Shown: in pieces, positions 63,005 through 64,000 of the stretch | Position numbering within the stretch: position 1 is the first letter of the stretch | Layout of the letters: the number at the start of each line of letters is the position of its first letter | Assembly (NCBI GenBank): GCA_023548195.1 | Contig: JAJHZJ010000808.1 | Span: 2,027,182 to 2,091,181, forward strand | Source of the DNA: Bettongia penicillata ogilbyi | Lineage: Eukaryota > Chordata > Mammalia > Diprotodontia > Potoroidae | Direction: 5' to 3' | Length of the DNA: 64,000 bases | Notes under the pieces: model-generated | Told to the model about the DNA's origin: nothing | The model's input: only the letters and a program-made list of their open reading frames with translations | The model's database searches: none | Made by a program: the position numbers and the translations under genes

Positions 63005-64000
63005 CAGCAAAAATCTATGTATAATATATATTTGCTATATAGTTCACTGAATAATTTTTGCAGAGATAAACTGTGGAATTAAATAACAGCCCAAGAGACC
63101 AAGGAAGAAATCCTCTCAAGTACCATGTGTAGCAGTTCTACATGAGTCGCATTTGTCTTGTAGATACAGGTGGGAGAGTTAGTGTTGTTGGGCTCTAATG
63201 AGTTGATTTCAAGCAGACTGGGATCTCATAAATAGGTAAGTGTTGGTTTTCTCATCTTTGTAGGGAAAATGCATAAGTTCCGTGACTGCTGCTCACTTGG
63301 AAATACAGTATGTTCATTCTGTCATCAATTAAATCAACATCAGGATATAAGAATTTGGACAGTAAAAATCAGTTTCCTCCACCAGAATCTGATCCCAAGC
63401 CTTCATTGTAGTCTGGTGGTGAGACTGAGTTCTTGAATCCTAGACTAGCAGAGGGCAAGCTCTGGTGGATCCTTCCAAGCTGAAAAGGTTTGCTGTGTAG
63501 CAGTGATGGTGGACCATGTGCAAACTCATCAACGGAAGGTTGACCAGAGATGAAAGGTTTTTTTTTTCTTTTCACCACAAATGAGGTATGATTGTATTCC
63601 AGTCTGAGTGGAAACAGTACCTAAATGAATAAAATCATTAACCTCTGGAAATTTTTGGCATAAAAATCAACTTAGAAATCTTCTTGAGTAGTCAGGAGAG
63701 GGAAAAGTGCATATTCAACTCTGCAAATGTATGTAGGGTGGTTTCCTCCCTTTGAAAGATGTTTCTCAGCCCTTAATGAAGACAAATTATTAAATGTAAC
63801 CTGTGGCTCAAAGTACATTTTCATTCTTTTTTAGTGGAGACTCAGTGCTCTACCTTTGCATGGATTGGGGCAGAATTGGTAAGAAATTGAGGGAGGAGGG
63901 ATTCTGGTCTTCTGGCTTACAACTTTAAGAAAGAGGTACCTTGGTTCTTGATGCTTTCTGAAGGCAGAGAAAGACTAAGGAAAAAGCTAACATTTAGAGG
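63005..64000. other. Repeat-poor unclassified DNA
   Basis: About 1 kb without a repeat that I recognise. A minus ORF (63369-63578) has no recognisable domain. Confidence 0.4.

Noticed and set aside
1..64000. CRISPR array, defence island, phage or integron
   Set aside because: The repeats are dispersed transposons and microsatellites with mammalian character. No spacer-repeat periodicity and no bacterial genes.

Overview
The window looks like a marsupial (metatherian) nuclear intergenic or intronic stretch. The evidence is its repeat content: many copies of a tRNA-type SINE whose tail reads like an RTE/BovB LINE end, a second marsupial-type SINE, abundant MIR/THER-type CORE-SINEs, many CR1-clade (L3/L2-like) LINE pieces, L1 3' ends of a marsupial type, an RTE/BovB fragment and several hAT-type DNA transposon fossils. 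CpG is sparse and microsatellites are common. I lean towards an Australian marsupial because of the second SINE type, but cannot exclude an opossum. I found no confident protein-coding exon, no rRNA or tRNA gene, no CRISPR array and no bacterial or viral gene set. Nearly all long open frames are fossil LINE protein, antisense of repeats, or translations of simple repeats.

Names used below. SINE-A: tRNA-type head, MIR-like core, RTE-like tail ending near 'gactgaaacaactgaacaacaa'-type sequence. SINE-B: similar head, tail containing 'actataagttgcagag'-like sequence. MIR/THER: CORE-SINE with the 'aggttgttgtgaggatcaaatgag'-type 3' part. L3/CR1: CR1-clade LINE with a 'gcacatagtaggtgcttaataaatg'-type 3' end. 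Family names are from memory of the sequences, and repeat ends are approximate (about 5 to 20 bases).

Layout. 0-9 kb: LINE ends, a hAT foldback element, an L1 split into two opposed halves with a SINE inside it (3.2-5.15 kb), then more hAT, MIR and L3. 9-16 kb: CR1 end, a hAT fossil broken by two SINEs, L1 and L3 pieces. 16-26 kb: long CT tracts, an 18-bp minisatellite, two L3 elements (21.3-22.1 and 22.9-24.1 kb). 26-32.8 kb: an RTE/BovB piece, then mostly repeat-poor DNA with homeodomain-like site clusters. 33-43 kb: MIR and L3 rich, with repeat-poor islands at 36.1 and 39.7 kb. 43-50 kb: hAT, SINE, L1 and CR1 pieces, plus one small signal-peptide-like ORF on the minus strand (44.6-44.8 kb). 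50-56 kb: repeat-poor, then a dense stack of SINEs at 53.4-55.6 kb. 56-64 kb: two AT-rich, repeat-free islands (56.1 and 62.3 kb) that look like candidate conserved enhancers, and one long L3 (58.1-59.3 kb).

The most useful leads are the candidate enhancers at 62.3 kb (a TAAT-N3-ATTA paired-homeodomain site), 56.1, 27.4, 31.9 and 36.2 kb; the L1 with a textbook 5' inversion; an open, CpG-holding 190-bp stretch at 18.3 kb that I cannot classify; and the small secreted-like ORF at 44.6 kb. No evidence of a wholly new biological system was seen.
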